A DNA stretch of 64,000 nucleotides, taken from NCBI RefSeq assembly GCF_022788695.1, contig NZ_CP085154.1:62001-126000 (forward strand). Reading direction: 5' to 3'. The position numbers and the translations under genes are program-made. The DNA comes from Pseudosulfitobacter sp. DSM 107133 (GTDB lineage Bacteria; Pseudomonadota; Alphaproteobacteria; Rhodobacterales; Rhodobacteraceae). This document shows, piece by piece, positions 26,918-35,185 of the stretch. Numbering within the stretch: the first letter of the stretch is position 1; every line of letters starts with the position of its first letter. The notes under the pieces were generated by a model that made no database searches, was not told the DNA's origin, and worked only from the letters and a program-made list of their open reading frames with translations.

Positions 26918-28151
26918 CGCTTGCTACTTTCTTCCAGCTCCAGAAGCCGCGCCGCGCCGATTTTCCCACTGCCAACGGCGTTTCCAGTTGCGCCACCAGC
27001 TGCGAGACCTTGCGGCCATATCCGCTGCGTGGTGACAGTTTCTGCAGCGGAACCCCTTTGACGGCGGCCCGTGCCAGATCGGCCCCGCATTGGGGCAGTA
27101 TCATGTCGATGTCACGGTCCAGCGCGGTCGAGATTTCGGATTTGCGCAGCCCTGCATCGCGCCGAACCTGCGACATGATACAGGTTATTCGCGGCCCTGA
27201 TTTGCGATCCCCGATGCGGTGCAGCAACCGGCTGCAACTGCGGATCGATGTGAACCCCTGGCCCAGAACCAGCACCAATTCGTCCATACCATCGACGATT
27301 GCCGGAGACTCGACCAGCAGGGTGCGTGGCAAATCCACGATCAATGTCGGGTAATCAGCCCTGATCTGTGACAGCAAGGCAGGAAAGCCGGCCTCGTACG
27401 ATCCGATGCGGCCCTGTTCGCTGGACTCGGCTGAATACAGCGCCAGACCGGCCATTGGCGTGGCCATTGTTGCGTTCAAAAAAGTGCGGTCCACCCGCTC
27501 TGGTGCCATCAGCGCCTCAAGCAGGCCCGAGGTGGTGTCCATGTCAAAATCAATCGCCAGCGAGCCAAAGCTGAGGTCGGCATCGACCAGCGCAACACTG
27601 CCCAGACTGTCACGCGCCAGTTTGCCCGCGCGCGCTTGTCCCAAATAGGCGACCGCCAGATTTGCCGCCAGAACGCTGGCGCCGACACCGCCGCTGACAC
27701 CGCAAATGCCAATGGTGCGCGCACTGGCCACAAGCGGTGCTGCCGGTGCGGGTGTCCCGTCCAGCCCAAGCGCCACTTCGGTGTCGTTTTCCAACGGCAG
27801 CACCAGATAATCGCGCGCACCCGCCGAGATGAAACGGCGATAGGTTTCGACACTGTTTTGCCGTCCCAACAGAACCAGCCGGACGCCTTCAAGCACCAGC
27901 TCGTTCACCATCGACAGGCTTGCGTCCATGTCTTCGGATCCCAACTCGACCACCAGCACATCACCCAGCGATGTCATGCCGGTCAGACGGGCTGCGGTTG
28001 CCAGTGTTCCCGCGTGGAAATTGACGCTGCCGTCACGACCAAGCTGGCGCGCGATCTGGTCGACGGCGGTCTTGGCTTCTTCAGAGGTGACAAATGCCTC
28101 GACCCGCACTGTGCCGGTGCGCATGTTCGCGGTGGAAAGGGGGCGGTTCAC
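26910..28151 (-). CDS. tadZ: TadZ/CpaE pilus localisation ATPase
   Basis: The 413-residue protein has an N-terminal receiver-like domain (about 1-150) followed by a ParA/MinD-like ATPase with a deviant Walker A (GVSGGVGASVLAANLAVAY) and SVALVDADLSFGSLAIDFD. TadZ marks the pole or site where the Tad machine assembles. The best start is GTG 28151, with AAGGAG six bases upstream; a longer open frame to 28442 overlaps cpaD and matches nothing. The receiver part lacks a clear phosphoacceptor, as is common for this family. Confidence 0.88.
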   Translation of the reverse strand: MNRPLSTANMRTGTVRVEAFVTSEEAKTAVDQIARQLGRDGSVNFHAGTLATAARLTGMTSLGDVLVVELGSEDMDASLSMVNELVLEGVRLVLLGRQNSVETYRRFISAGARDYLVLPLENDTEVALGLDGTPAPAAPLVASARTIGICGVSGGVGASVLAANLAVAYLGQARAGKLARDSLGSVALVDADLSFGSLAIDFDMDTTSGLLEALMAPERVDRTFLNATMATPMAGLALYSAESSEQGRIGSYEAGFPALLSQIRADYPTLIVDLPRTLLVESPAIVDGMDELVLVLGQGFTSIRSCSRLLHRIGDRKSGPRITCIMSQVRRDAGLRKSEISTALDRDIDMILPQCGADLARAAVKGVPLQKLSPRSGYGRKVSQLVAQLETPLAVGKSARRGFWSWKKVASDV

Positions 28152-28173
28152 ATCGGTCTCCTTGTCAGCAGTG

Positions 28174-28719
28174 TCATTTTCGCGCTGTCCGTGCTGTTTC
28201 GGCAGGGGCCAACACGTCGCCCGGTTCATGGACCATGACAGCAAGGTTGATGGCGCTGGCACAGCCCAGATCTTCAACTCCGGGCGTGCATTCGACCCGC
28301 ACGCCGCTGGCGCGAACAAGCCGGATAAGCCCGGTTTGACGGGGCACCGACGGATAGGTGGTAAAGCTTTGATCCATTCCGATGCGGACCCGCGATGGCA
28401 CGAATGACAGCGCAGCATGCATGGTTTCCTGACGTCCCGCATCTGTGCGGGGCGAACCGCTGGTGGGAATGGTTACGATCAGCACGTCGCCCTTGCGCAG
28501 GGCATTCTGTCGCAGAAAATGGTTGATCCCGGCACGTTCCGATTTCGAAAGCCCCGAAGACTTGGCACCAAAGCGATAGGTGTGTTGGGTCTCGACATAG
28601 GCTGCCGACATCCGGTCAACCGCGCCGACACCCATTTGCGGTACGCTGCAACCGGAGAGAGCTGTACCAAGTGCAAAGATGGCGATTGCGCCGCGCGCCT
28701 TGAGAAAATGCATAATCAT
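28174..28719 (-). CDS. cpaD: CpaD pilus assembly lipoprotein
   Basis: The 181-residue protein has a lipobox (ALSGCSVPQ) and the CpaD pattern of a secretin-associated lipoprotein, including LRKGDVLIVTIPTSGSPRTDAGRQE and a Cys pair (VECTPGVEDLGC) near the C-terminus. It is expected to help the CpaC secretin insert in the outer membrane. Its first ATG overlaps the cpaC stop (ATGA); a second in-frame ATG two codons later is possible. Confidence 0.83.
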   Translation of the reverse strand: MIMHFLKARGAIAIFALGTALSGCSVPQMGVGAVDRMSAAYVETQHTYRFGAKSSGLSKSERAGINHFLRQNALRKGDVLIVTIPTSGSPRTDAGRQETMHAALSFVPSRVRIGMDQSFTTYPSVPRQTGLIRLVRASGVRVECTPGVEDLGCASAINLAVMVHEPGDVLAPAETARTARK

Positions 28720-30068
28720 TGAAGGATAAGCCCCGCTTTGCCGTTGATGCTTTTGACTGAGACCGGGCCACCTTCATCCGGTGTGCCAAAGGTCAGTTCA
28801 CCCAGGAAATTGCGGCTCAGCCGGTCTGCGGGTCTGAATTTGTCCACCGGTGTTTTGAACTTGCCGGGGGCGCTGGGCTCTACAAGATAGGGGGTCACGA
28901 TGATGACCAACTCTGTCTCGCCCTGTTGGAAGCTGGTTGACCGGAACAGCGCGCCCAGCAGGGGAATTTCGCCCAGGCCGGGGATCGCTTTGATATTCTG
29001 CTGCGATGTCGCCTTGAACAGCCCGGCAATGGCAAAGCTTTGCCCGCTGCTGACCTCGATGGTGGTGGCCGCGCTGCGTTCAAGGATCAGGGGCAGGTTT
29101 TGCAGATCGGTGGTGCTGCCTTTGGAAAAATCAAGCTCGCGGATCTTGGTGTTGACCATCAGCTTGATCTTGTCCGACCGCAGAACCTCGGGTTCAAAAT
29201 CCAGTTCGACGCCAAAGGGTTCAAATACAACCCGAACCTCGCCATTCGAGGACTGGGTTTGATAGGGAAAGCGGCCACCGGCCAGAAAGGTTGCCTTGTC
29301 ACCCGACCGCGCCGTCAGGTTCGGTTCGGACAGGATGGTAACCAGTCCCTCGTTCTTGAGCGCCTCAAGCGTGACCCCCTGAAGCGAGTTTCCGACGCTG
29401 AAGTCAGCCCCCAGCGCATAGCCGCCCGTCACCGAGCCGCCCCCTGTCAGCCCGTTGCCCGACAGCGCGGTCCAGTTCGTGCCGAGATCCTCGGTGACTG
29501 TACGCGAAACTTCGGCGATCTTGACCTGAAGATTGATCTGCGCAGGCGTGTCCAGCGACAGGCTGTTGACCACCGGAACCGATTCACCTGCCAATGTCTG
29601 GACGATGGATTGAACCTGTTCAGCGTCGCGGATCGTGGCCACACGGCCCGTCATCACCAGTGCGCCGTCTACCTCGACAATCGAAAACCTTCCGCCTTGA
29701 ACCGAGGCGCGCGCGGCACCGTTCAGCGCGTCGATATTGGTCGTGACCTTGACCGAACTGGCCACCGACACCTCGTCCGAAGAGTCGATTACAAACAGCG
29801 TCGTTTCGCCCATCGACTTGCCGTAGATATACAACAGCGTTGGTGACTTGATCTCGACATCCGCGATTTCAGGATTGGCCAGGAATACCGTTTCGGACGG
29901 GCTGTCCAGTTTCAGCAGCTTGCCTTCGCCTGCGAACAGCTGAACCGGACGTCCGGTGCTTTCGATGTAGGTTTGGGCGTGGCTGGTTGCCGACAGGCCC
30001 AGCAGATTGGCCCCCAGCAGAAAAACAGTCACAAAAGAAACGGGGGGGGGCAGCAATCGAGATAACAT
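28716..30068 (-). CDS. cpaC: CpaC/RcpA outer-membrane secretin
   Basis: The 450-residue protein has a signal peptide ending ATSHAQ, an N-terminal BON-like domain, and a secretin core. The core carries LKNEGLVTILSEPNLTARSGDKATFLAGGRFP, VELDFEPEVL and the closing AIPGLGEIPLLGALFRS plus ETELVIIVTPYLVEP. It forms the channel through which the Flp pilus leaves the cell. I chose ATG 30068, in the right place for the signal peptide and with AGGA upstream; an open frame to 30236 overlaps cpaB. Confidence 0.92.
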   Translation of the reverse strand: MLSRLLPPPVSFVTVFLLGANLLGLSATSHAQTYIESTGRPVQLFAGEGKLLKLDSPSETVFLANPEIADVEIKSPTLLYIYGKSMGETTLFVIDSSDEVSVASSVKVTTNIDALNGAARASVQGGRFSIVEVDGALVMTGRVATIRDAEQVQSIVQTLAGESVPVVNSLSLDTPAQINLQVKIAEVSRTVTEDLGTNWTALSGNGLTGGGSVTGGYALGADFSVGNSLQGVTLEALKNEGLVTILSEPNLTARSGDKATFLAGGRFPYQTQSSNGEVRVVFEPFGVELDFEPEVLRSDKIKLMVNTKIRELDFSKGSTTDLQNLPLILERSAATTIEVSSGQSFAIAGLFKATSQQNIKAIPGLGEIPLLGALFRSTSFQQGETELVIIVTPYLVEPSAPGKFKTPVDKFRPADRLSRNFLGELTFGTPDEGGPVSVKSINGKAGLILQ

Positions 30069-30090
30069 GGCGATCCTATTGACTGTCAGA

Positions 30091-31038
30091 TTACGGGTTT
30101 GACCCCGTGGTATCTGGTGGTGAACTGGCAACAGCGCTGTCAGGCGCAGGAACGGGTTGAGGTAGAATGCTTTGGCTGCGCGAGGATGAGCTGCCCCGGA
30201 CAACGCGTACCCCGGAGGGCGCGACCGGCTTCGCACTGGGCGCAGGCAAGCCGGAAATCTGCGTGGCCAGGACGGGCGGATCGTTGGCGATCACCGGCAT
30301 GTCGTCATCGGTCTTCTGGCTTAGCACCAGAACCAGATCACCCGTATGGCGCGCCAGCGCCAGCACCTTGGCGCCCTCGGGATGCAGTTCCAGCGTGATT
30401 GTCCGTGGTGCCGCTGTATTGGTCACACCGGCGGAACCGTTCGACTGGTCTGTTGCGATCACCTGAACATTCTGAAGAACCGTGCGCACGGCACGCACGC
30501 CGCTTTGATCGTCATAGGACAGCAGCACATCAATTCTGTCGCCCAAATCAATCAGGCCGGCAGCTGCGGTTTCACCAGTCAAAGGCAGGGCAATCGCCCG
30601 CATTCCGGGACGCAGCAGTGTGGCAATACCGGCAAAAGTTGGGGTTTCCGCCACAGGTGGAACTTCAGGTTCTGGAATGGAATAAACTACAGGTTGTATG
30701 TCAGAGCTTACAAACGGCGTATTCGCCGGAATCATACGACGGGCGCTTAATTGAATTAGCGCCATCCTGTTTTCTTCGGTATCGGCAATTAAATTTTCGC
30801 CTGCCTGCCCTGAATTCATCTCAACAGACAATAATTCATGGCTGGAAATCTGCCCGCCGGAATCAATTGTAGAACCGGCGAATAGATAGGCTTCTTTTGG
30901 CACCACCGTTGCAATCATCGGCTGGCTTGGGGGCAAAGGCTCGGGCACGCTGTTCGCCTGAACGCCGACCCAAGCCACGCCTCCTGCAAGCACCAAGGAG
31001 GTCATAATCACAAGGATTGTGCGCGATGAGAACTCCAT
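30091..31038 (-). CDS. cpaB: CpaB/RcpC pilus assembly protein
   Basis: The 315-residue protein has an N-terminal membrane anchor (TILVIMTSLVLAGGVAWVGV), a SAF/beta-clip domain (ARRMIPANTPFVSSDIQ; MRAIALPLTGETAAAGLIDLGDRIDVL) and a Pro/Ser-rich disordered tail from about residue 270. CpaB sits in the periplasm and is thought to link the secretin to the inner-membrane machine. It lies 22 bases before cpaC and 22 after flp. Confidence 0.9.
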   Translation of the reverse strand: MEFSSRTILVIMTSLVLAGGVAWVGVQANSVPEPLPPSQPMIATVVPKEAYLFAGSTIDSGGQISSHELLSVEMNSGQAGENLIADTEENRMALIQLSARRMIPANTPFVSSDIQPVVYSIPEPEVPPVAETPTFAGIATLLRPGMRAIALPLTGETAAAGLIDLGDRIDVLLSYDDQSGVRAVRTVLQNVQVIATDQSNGSAGVTNTAAPRTITLELHPEGAKVLALARHTGDLVLVLSQKTDDDMPVIANDPPVLATQISGLPAPSAKPVAPSGVRVVRGSSSSRSQSILPQPVPAPDSAVASSPPDTTGSNP

Positions 31039-31060
31039 TTGTCCACCTTAGCCGTCGGGA

Positions 31061-31243
31061 CTATTCGGAAGTAAGTGCGGTGTTCACAGTCTGAAAGCCG
31101 GTGTGTACGTTCGTACCAAGAGTTGCAACCGTTCCCACGATTACGGCCGCAATAAGAGCCGCAAACAAACCATATTCAATCGCCGTCGCGCCATCTTCGT
31201 CACGAGCGAATCTTTTGATAAACTTCAGTGTCATGATTTTCAC
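31061..31243 (-). CDS. flp: Flp-type major pilin
   Basis: The 60-residue type IVb pilin has the processing and assembly signature DEDGATAIEYGLFAALIAAVIVG; cleavage would be after Gly18 to leave a mature pilin of about 42 residues starting ATAIEYGL. The frame begins at GTG 31243, with GAGG four bases upstream; ATG 31234 (MTLKF) is an alternative start. It is the first gene of the tad operon. The prepilin peptidase it needs is not in the window. Confidence 0.9.
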   Translation of the reverse strand: MKIMTLKFIKRFARDEDGATAIEYGLFAALIAAVIVGTVATLGTNVHTGFQTVNTALTSE

Positions 31244-31680
31244 TTAGCCTCGTTGTTTATTATTAATAATTCGCAGCATTTCTATTCTGATGCCGCGCAC
31301 ACTCATAGGCAGAAACCCGCCTAAGAAAAATATACGCACAACTTAAACGGTCGCGCAACATCGAATAGTGAAAAGGGATGCAAATCGTTATCTTTTGGCG
31401 GCTTCTTGGGAATTATGTCGAATATCTACATCCGTTAGTATGTTGTATACTTATACTAATGATATTAACTACAAACTAAAGATTGCAACTATTTACAAAT
31501 TGCCGCTATTTGCTTTGATTCGCATGCGCGGGTGGTCCGCGCAGAGCACAGGCAAGCACATGAAAGCCGACCTATGGATCGCTCTTGAAATCCAGAAACA
31601 GGGTGTAATGCGGCAGATACGCACTGGTGGCTGTTAAAAATGCAGAGGTTGGACAGCTATTCAGCGGCCATCGCGCGCCA
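31244..31680. other. AT-rich intergenic region upstream of the tad operon
   Basis: These 437 bases are much richer in A+T than their surroundings. They hold the tad promoter side, a possible sigma-70 promoter at 31329-31358 and a dyad at 31435-31459 (TTAGTAT, 11 bases, ATACTAA). A frame of 89 codons at 31368-31637 on the plus strand has low coding quality and no ribosome site, so I do not call it. On the far side lies the 3' end of the kinase gene, so the long AT-rich stretch is not explained by that gene's promoter. Confidence 0.5.
31329..31358 (-). promoter_or_regulatory. Possible sigma-70 promoter for the tad operon
   Basis: On the minus strand TTGCGC (31358-31353) and TATATT (31334-31329) are 18 bases apart, about 85 bases before the flp start. 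The -10 is close to consensus and the -35 is weak. This is a pattern match only. Confidence 0.3.
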
Positions 31681-33417
31681 TCAATGGTCGGCGGGCTCGT
31701 GGAAAACATCCTCGACGTCAAATGTCACCTCGGTGCGGTACAGATGGTCTGTCGAGGTGGTCTCGATCTTGCCGTTCAATTGCGTCGCAAACGCGCGGAT
31801 CAGTTGCGCGCCCAATCCTGCTTCGTTGGGTTCGATGTCCTTGAAGTTTGCACCAATCGAGTTTTCACAGATCAAACGCGCAGACCCGCCGTCCAGCTGC
31901 TTGAGCGAGACAAAAAGATAGGGTCTTTGACCATCCTCAGCGCCGATAAACTTTAGCGCATTGGTGCCCAGTTCCGAGGCCAGCAAGGTCAACGGAACTG
32001 CCTGATCGGGGAACAGCACGACCTCGTCGAAATCGTGTTTATAGTCGAGACCGCTGATATTGTTTGACAGCACCAGACGTTCAAACAGGTCTGGCAGCAG
32101 GGCGCCGGCATTGGTGCGGCTCAGGTTTTCGGTCTGGTACAGGCTTTTGTGGACCGAGGACAGGCTCATCACCCGCTCTTGCAGCCGGCGCAGGATATCG
32201 CGGGTCTCTGGCTCTGTGGCCTTGCGGATCTGCATGTTCATGATCGACGAAATCAGTTGCAGGTTGTTGCGCACCCGGTGGTGTATTTCTTTGAGCAGAA
32301 CGTTCTTTTCACGCAGCGCGTCTTCCATTTGCGCTTCGTCGTCCAGCAGGTGAAATGCCATTTCGGCAAGCGCATCTTCCAGGTCCTGCAATTCGGCAGA
32401 CAGCGAAAACTGATCCGAAGCCGATGGCAGCCGACGCGTGCGCGAAAACGCCTGCACCTTGTTGCGCAGATTTTTGACGTGGCGCACAACCAGCCGGTCA
32501 ACGGCATAATAGGCGACAGCCAGGCTGGCCACGAACATCAATAGTGGAAACAACAGGGGCGCGCTGGAGAACCAGCCAATAGCAGGCCTGCGATATTCGA
32601 CAGGCCATGCAGCCAGCGCGTAGACCAGTCCCGGCACAACCGGCACCACGGCAAAGGCCTGCTCCTGATCAAATTGGTTGTGGGCGATAAAGGTCTGGGT
32701 CCAGTTGCCGTTCAGCGCCTCGAATTTGAAATTCTGGGGCACATAGATGGTTTGGTCGGCTGTCGACGACACCGTGGTCAGAATGTCGCCACGTTCGTTG
32801 TAAGTGGTCAGGCTGAGCGGGCGGCGCGTGTTTGACGGCAGCCACGGCACACCCAGTTCGGAACGGGGCAGCGACATCGCGATATAGCCGCGAAAGGTAT
32901 CGTCCTGATAGGATGGAAACAGCACATCAATGGCCGCGCCACTGCCCGTGTCACTGTTGTGGGTCGGGTCGATCCACATGCGCGGGGTTGCGAATTGTTG
33001 GGTCAGGTCGGACCAACTGCTAAGATCCGTATTAGACCCGCCGGATGAGCAGACCATTGTGCCGCCGGGATCAAGGAAGCCGACAAAAGAATAGGCTCCG
33101 GTCTCTTTGATATACTGGCTCAGGTAATCGCCGCAGCGTTCCGGCTCGACCAGCATCAACTGCAAGACGGCTGTCAGTGCCTGCGCCGCACCAAATGCAC
33201 GCTCGAAAACCTGTCTTTCAGAGACAGCCGCAGTGTTGGTCAGCGCCAGCAGCGCCAGTTCCGAACGGTTGTCGACCTCGCGCGACAGATCGCGGGTTTG
33301 CAATACGCCCATGGCGCCAATCGGCAACAGCGCCAACGCCAGAAAGGCCGCGACCCAAAATCTCAGGCCGCGCGAAAACGTCCAGGTCGACGATCTGGCG
33401 CGTCCCGGGTTTGCCAT
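31681..33417 (-). CDS. HisKA_2/HWE-type sensor histidine kinase, probable PhyK of the general stress response
   Basis: The 578-residue kinase has two membrane helices (about 20-42 and 295-315) enclosing a periplasmic sensor domain, a HAMP-like linker and coiled coil, then LLKEIHHRVRNNLQLISSIMNMQ, the HisKA_2 phosphoacceptor box. The ATP-binding domain has PLTLLASELGTNALKF. Kinases of this family phosphorylate PhyR. The gene overlaps the ecfG stop by one base and forms an operon nepR-ecfG-kinase, so PhyR 800 bases upstream is the obvious partner. The sensed signal is unknown. Confidence 0.87.
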   Translation of the reverse strand: MANPGRARSSTWTFSRGLRFWVAAFLALALLPIGAMGVLQTRDLSREVDNRSELALLALTNTAAVSERQVFERAFGAAQALTAVLQLMLVEPERCGDYLSQYIKETGAYSFVGFLDPGGTMVCSSGGSNTDLSSWSDLTQQFATPRMWIDPTHNSDTGSGAAIDVLFPSYQDDTFRGYIAMSLPRSELGVPWLPSNTRRPLSLTTYNERGDILTTVSSTADQTIYVPQNFKFEALNGNWTQTFIAHNQFDQEQAFAVVPVVPGLVYALAAWPVEYRRPAIGWFSSAPLLFPLLMFVASLAVAYYAVDRLVVRHVKNLRNKVQAFSRTRRLPSASDQFSLSAELQDLEDALAEMAFHLLDDEAQMEDALREKNVLLKEIHHRVRNNLQLISSIMNMQIRKATEPETRDILRRLQERVMSLSSVHKSLYQTENLSRTNAGALLPDLFERLVLSNNISGLDYKHDFDEVVLFPDQAVPLTLLASELGTNALKFIGAEDGQRPYLFVSLKQLDGGSARLICENSIGANFKDIEPNEAGLGAQLIRAFATQLNGKIETTSTDHLYRTEVTFDVEDVFHEPADH

Positions 33418-33974
33418 CAGAACGCAGAGGAGCCGTTCGCTGCCACCACTGCGACCGTTGCGCTGTCGGTCATGATCATTGAATCCTCGTCTTCAAGGTG
33501 CATCAGTTCAGCCAGACGTTTGCGTCCGCGATTGGCACGGCTTTTGATCGTACCGACGGCAACGCCACACATTTCGGCAGCTTCTTCGTAGGAAAATCCC
33601 GACGCGCCCACAAGCACGAGTGTCTCGCGTTGTTCATCTGGCAATTGCGCAAAAGCCTTGCGGAAATCGGTCATTTGCAAACGTCCGTCATGGGCGGGCT
33701 TTTCGGCCATCTTGCCCGTGTGGATTCCGTCAACATCCGCGACTTCGCGTTTCACCTTGCGGCGGCTGGAATAATAGGTGTTGCGCAGAATGGTGAACAA
33801 CCATGCCCGCATGTTGGTGCCCTGCTGGAACTTGTCGATGTTTGTCCATGCCTTGACCACGGTATCCTGGACCATGTCGTCGGCCACGGCACCGTTGCGT
33901 GTCAAACTCAGGGCGAACGCCCGCAAGGCCGGCAGGTGGTCTACCAGCTCGTTTCTTGGATCTGAATCGCTCAT
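33417..33974 (-). CDS. ecfG: EcfG-type ECF sigma factor
   Basis: The 185-residue sigma factor has region 2 (LTRNGAVADDMVQDTVVKAWTNIDKFQQGTNMRAWLFTILRNTYYS) and region 4 (LPDEQRETLVLVGASGFSYEEAAEMCGVAVGTIKSRANRGRKRLAEL). The GTNMRAWLFTILRN block and the nepR neighbour identify it as the general stress sigma factor EcfG of alphaproteobacteria. Its ATG overlaps the nepR stop (ATGA), a typical coupling of sigma and anti-sigma factors. Confidence 0.93.
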   Translation of the reverse strand: MSDSDPRNELVDHLPALRAFALSLTRNGAVADDMVQDTVVKAWTNIDKFQQGTNMRAWLFTILRNTYYSSRRKVKREVADVDGIHTGKMAEKPAHDGRLQMTDFRKAFAQLPDEQRETLVLVGASGFSYEEAAEMCGVAVGTIKSRANRGRKRLAELMHLEDEDSMIMTDSATVAVVAANGSSAF

Positions 33975-34135
33975 TTATGGTCACCTGACCCCTTTTTGGC
34001 GTCTTGCTCCTGAAGCTGCGCAAGCAACTCCTTGAAGCGATCGGGAATCTCTTCCTCGACCTTTTCCTGAAAGACGCGTCGCAGGTTGTCGTCGATCTGC
34101 TTGCGTGTTCCAGAATTCGGTTCAGTGTTTGCCAT
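33971..34135 (-). CDS. nepR: NepR anti-sigma factor
   Basis: The 54-residue protein contains KQIDDNLRRVFQEKVEEE followed by IPDRFKELLAQLQ, matching the NepR core (two helices that bind EcfG until phosphorylated PhyR takes them away). It is too short for many gene callers. Its stop overlaps the ecfG start by four bases. ATG 34135 has no strong ribosome site. It lies 107 bases from the divergent phyR, in the normal alphaproteobacterial arrangement. Confidence 0.9.
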   Translation of the reverse strand: MANTEPNSGTRKQIDDNLRRVFQEKVEEEIPDRFKELLAQLQEQDAKKGSGDHK

Positions 34136-34182
34136 TGTTAAATTCGCCCAATATCAGAAGTATACTTTTGCGCACTTGGTTG

Positions 34183-34207
34183 GGAACAAAACACAGTATG
34201 CCGCGTT
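34183..34207 (+). promoter_or_regulatory. EcfG-type promoter of phyR
   Basis: GGAAC (34183-34187), 16 bases, CGTT (34204-34207) matches the published EcfG consensus exactly, and the -10 lies 35 bases before the phyR ATG. It predicts positive feedback of the stress sigma factor on its own activator. Confidence 0.8.
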
Positions 34208-34214
34208 TGGTTCC
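34190..34214 (-). promoter_or_regulatory. Overlapping EcfG-type promoter toward nepR-ecfG
   Basis: On the minus strand GGAAC (34214-34210), 16 bases, TGTT (34193-34190) differs from consensus only at the first -10 base. It overlaps the phyR promoter on the other strand almost completely, and lies 55 bases before the nepR ATG. Confidence 0.6.
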
Positions 34215-34242
34215 CAAGAAATTCGAAATTCGGGGAAATATT

Positions 34243-35058
34243 ATGACTTCTGAGAATACAGGCCAAGACCGTACAGCCGAGATTGGTTCGGTACTGCCTT
34301 ATCTGCGCCGCTATGCGCGCGCGCTGACTGGTTCGCAAACGGGCGGCGACCGCTATGCGGCGGCCTCGCTTGAAGCGATCCTTGCCGACAGCAGTGCGCT
34401 GGATCCGGGGCTGCATATCAAAACCGCCCTGTTCAAAGTGCTGCATGTGATCTGGCAGGCCAGCAAGGTCGATGCGATGGATTCTTCCGATGATATCATG
34501 GAGGGCGCTGCGCAAAAGCATCTGTCGAAACTGACAGACAACACACGCGAAGCGCTGTTGTTGCACACAATCGAAGAATTCGATTTTGGCGCGGTTGCCG
34601 ACATTATGGGTGTTGACCGCGACGAGGCCGAGCACCTGGTCAAAGTCGCACACCGCGAGATGGCCGACAGCATCGCAGGCCGTGTTCTGATTATCGAAGA
34701 CGAACCGATCATCGCGATGGATCTGGAAAACCTGGTGGGTGACCTGGGGCACCGGATCACCGGTATCGCACGCACCCGTGACGAGGCCGTAAAACTGGGC
34801 ACAGCGGACAAGCCCGATCTGATCCTTGCCGATATCCGTCTGGCGGACAACTCGTCTGGCATCGATGCGGTGAACGATCTGTTGGGGCAGTTTGGCAATC
34901 TGCCAGTGATCTTTATCACCGCTTACCCGGAACGTCTGTTGACGGGCGAACGTCCTGAACCTGCCTTTTTGATTTCGAAACCCTATAAGGAAGATCAGGT
35001 AAAATCGGCGGTCAGTCAGGCGATGTTCTTTTCAACAACCGCGACGCTGAAGGTCTGA
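34243..35058 (+). CDS. phyR: PhyR general stress response regulator
   Basis: The 271-residue protein has the PhyR layout: an N-terminal sigma-factor-like domain (residues about 10-130, from LPYLRRYARALTGSQTGGDRY to DIMGVDRDEAEHLVKVAHREM) and a C-terminal receiver (RVLIIEDEPIIAMDLENLV, phospho-Asp in LILADIRLAD, Lys in ISKPYKED). When phosphorylated, the sigma-like domain binds NepR and frees EcfG. ATG 34243 follows GGGGAAA. An EcfG-type promoter lies just upstream. Confidence 0.95.
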   Translation: MTSENTGQDRTAEIGSVLPYLRRYARALTGSQTGGDRYAAASLEAILADSSALDPGLHIKTALFKVLHVIWQASKVDAMDSSDDIMEGAAQKHLSKLTDNTREALLLHTIEEFDFGAVADIMGVDRDEAEHLVKVAHREMADSIAGRVLIIEDEPIIAMDLENLVGDLGHRITGIARTRDEAVKLGTADKPDLILADIRLADNSSGIDAVNDLLGQFGNLPVIFITAYPERLLTGERPEPAFLISKPYKEDQVKSAVSQAMFFSTTATLKV

Positions 35059-35093
35059 GTTTCAGAACCGGATTGCGCAACTGTTTCCAATGG

Positions 35094-35115
35094 CCCGTCG
35101 CAGATATGCGGCGGG
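35094..35115 (+). terminator. Hairpin terminator after phyR
   Basis: CCCGTCGCA (35094-35102) pairs with TGCGGCGGG (35107-35115) with one G-T pair and a four-base loop, followed by TCTTTGT. It lies 36 bases after the phyR stop. Confidence 0.65.
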
Positions 35116-35185
35116 TCTTTGTATGTGCGGGCATTGAAAACGGCGCGCGGCTGGAACATGTTGACGGAACAGAAAGGCGTTCCAC

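Noticed and set aside
31368..31637. 89-codon plus-strand frame in the AT-rich intergenic region
   Set aside because: No ribosome site, no recognisable domain, and composition follows the AT-rich non-coding DNA.
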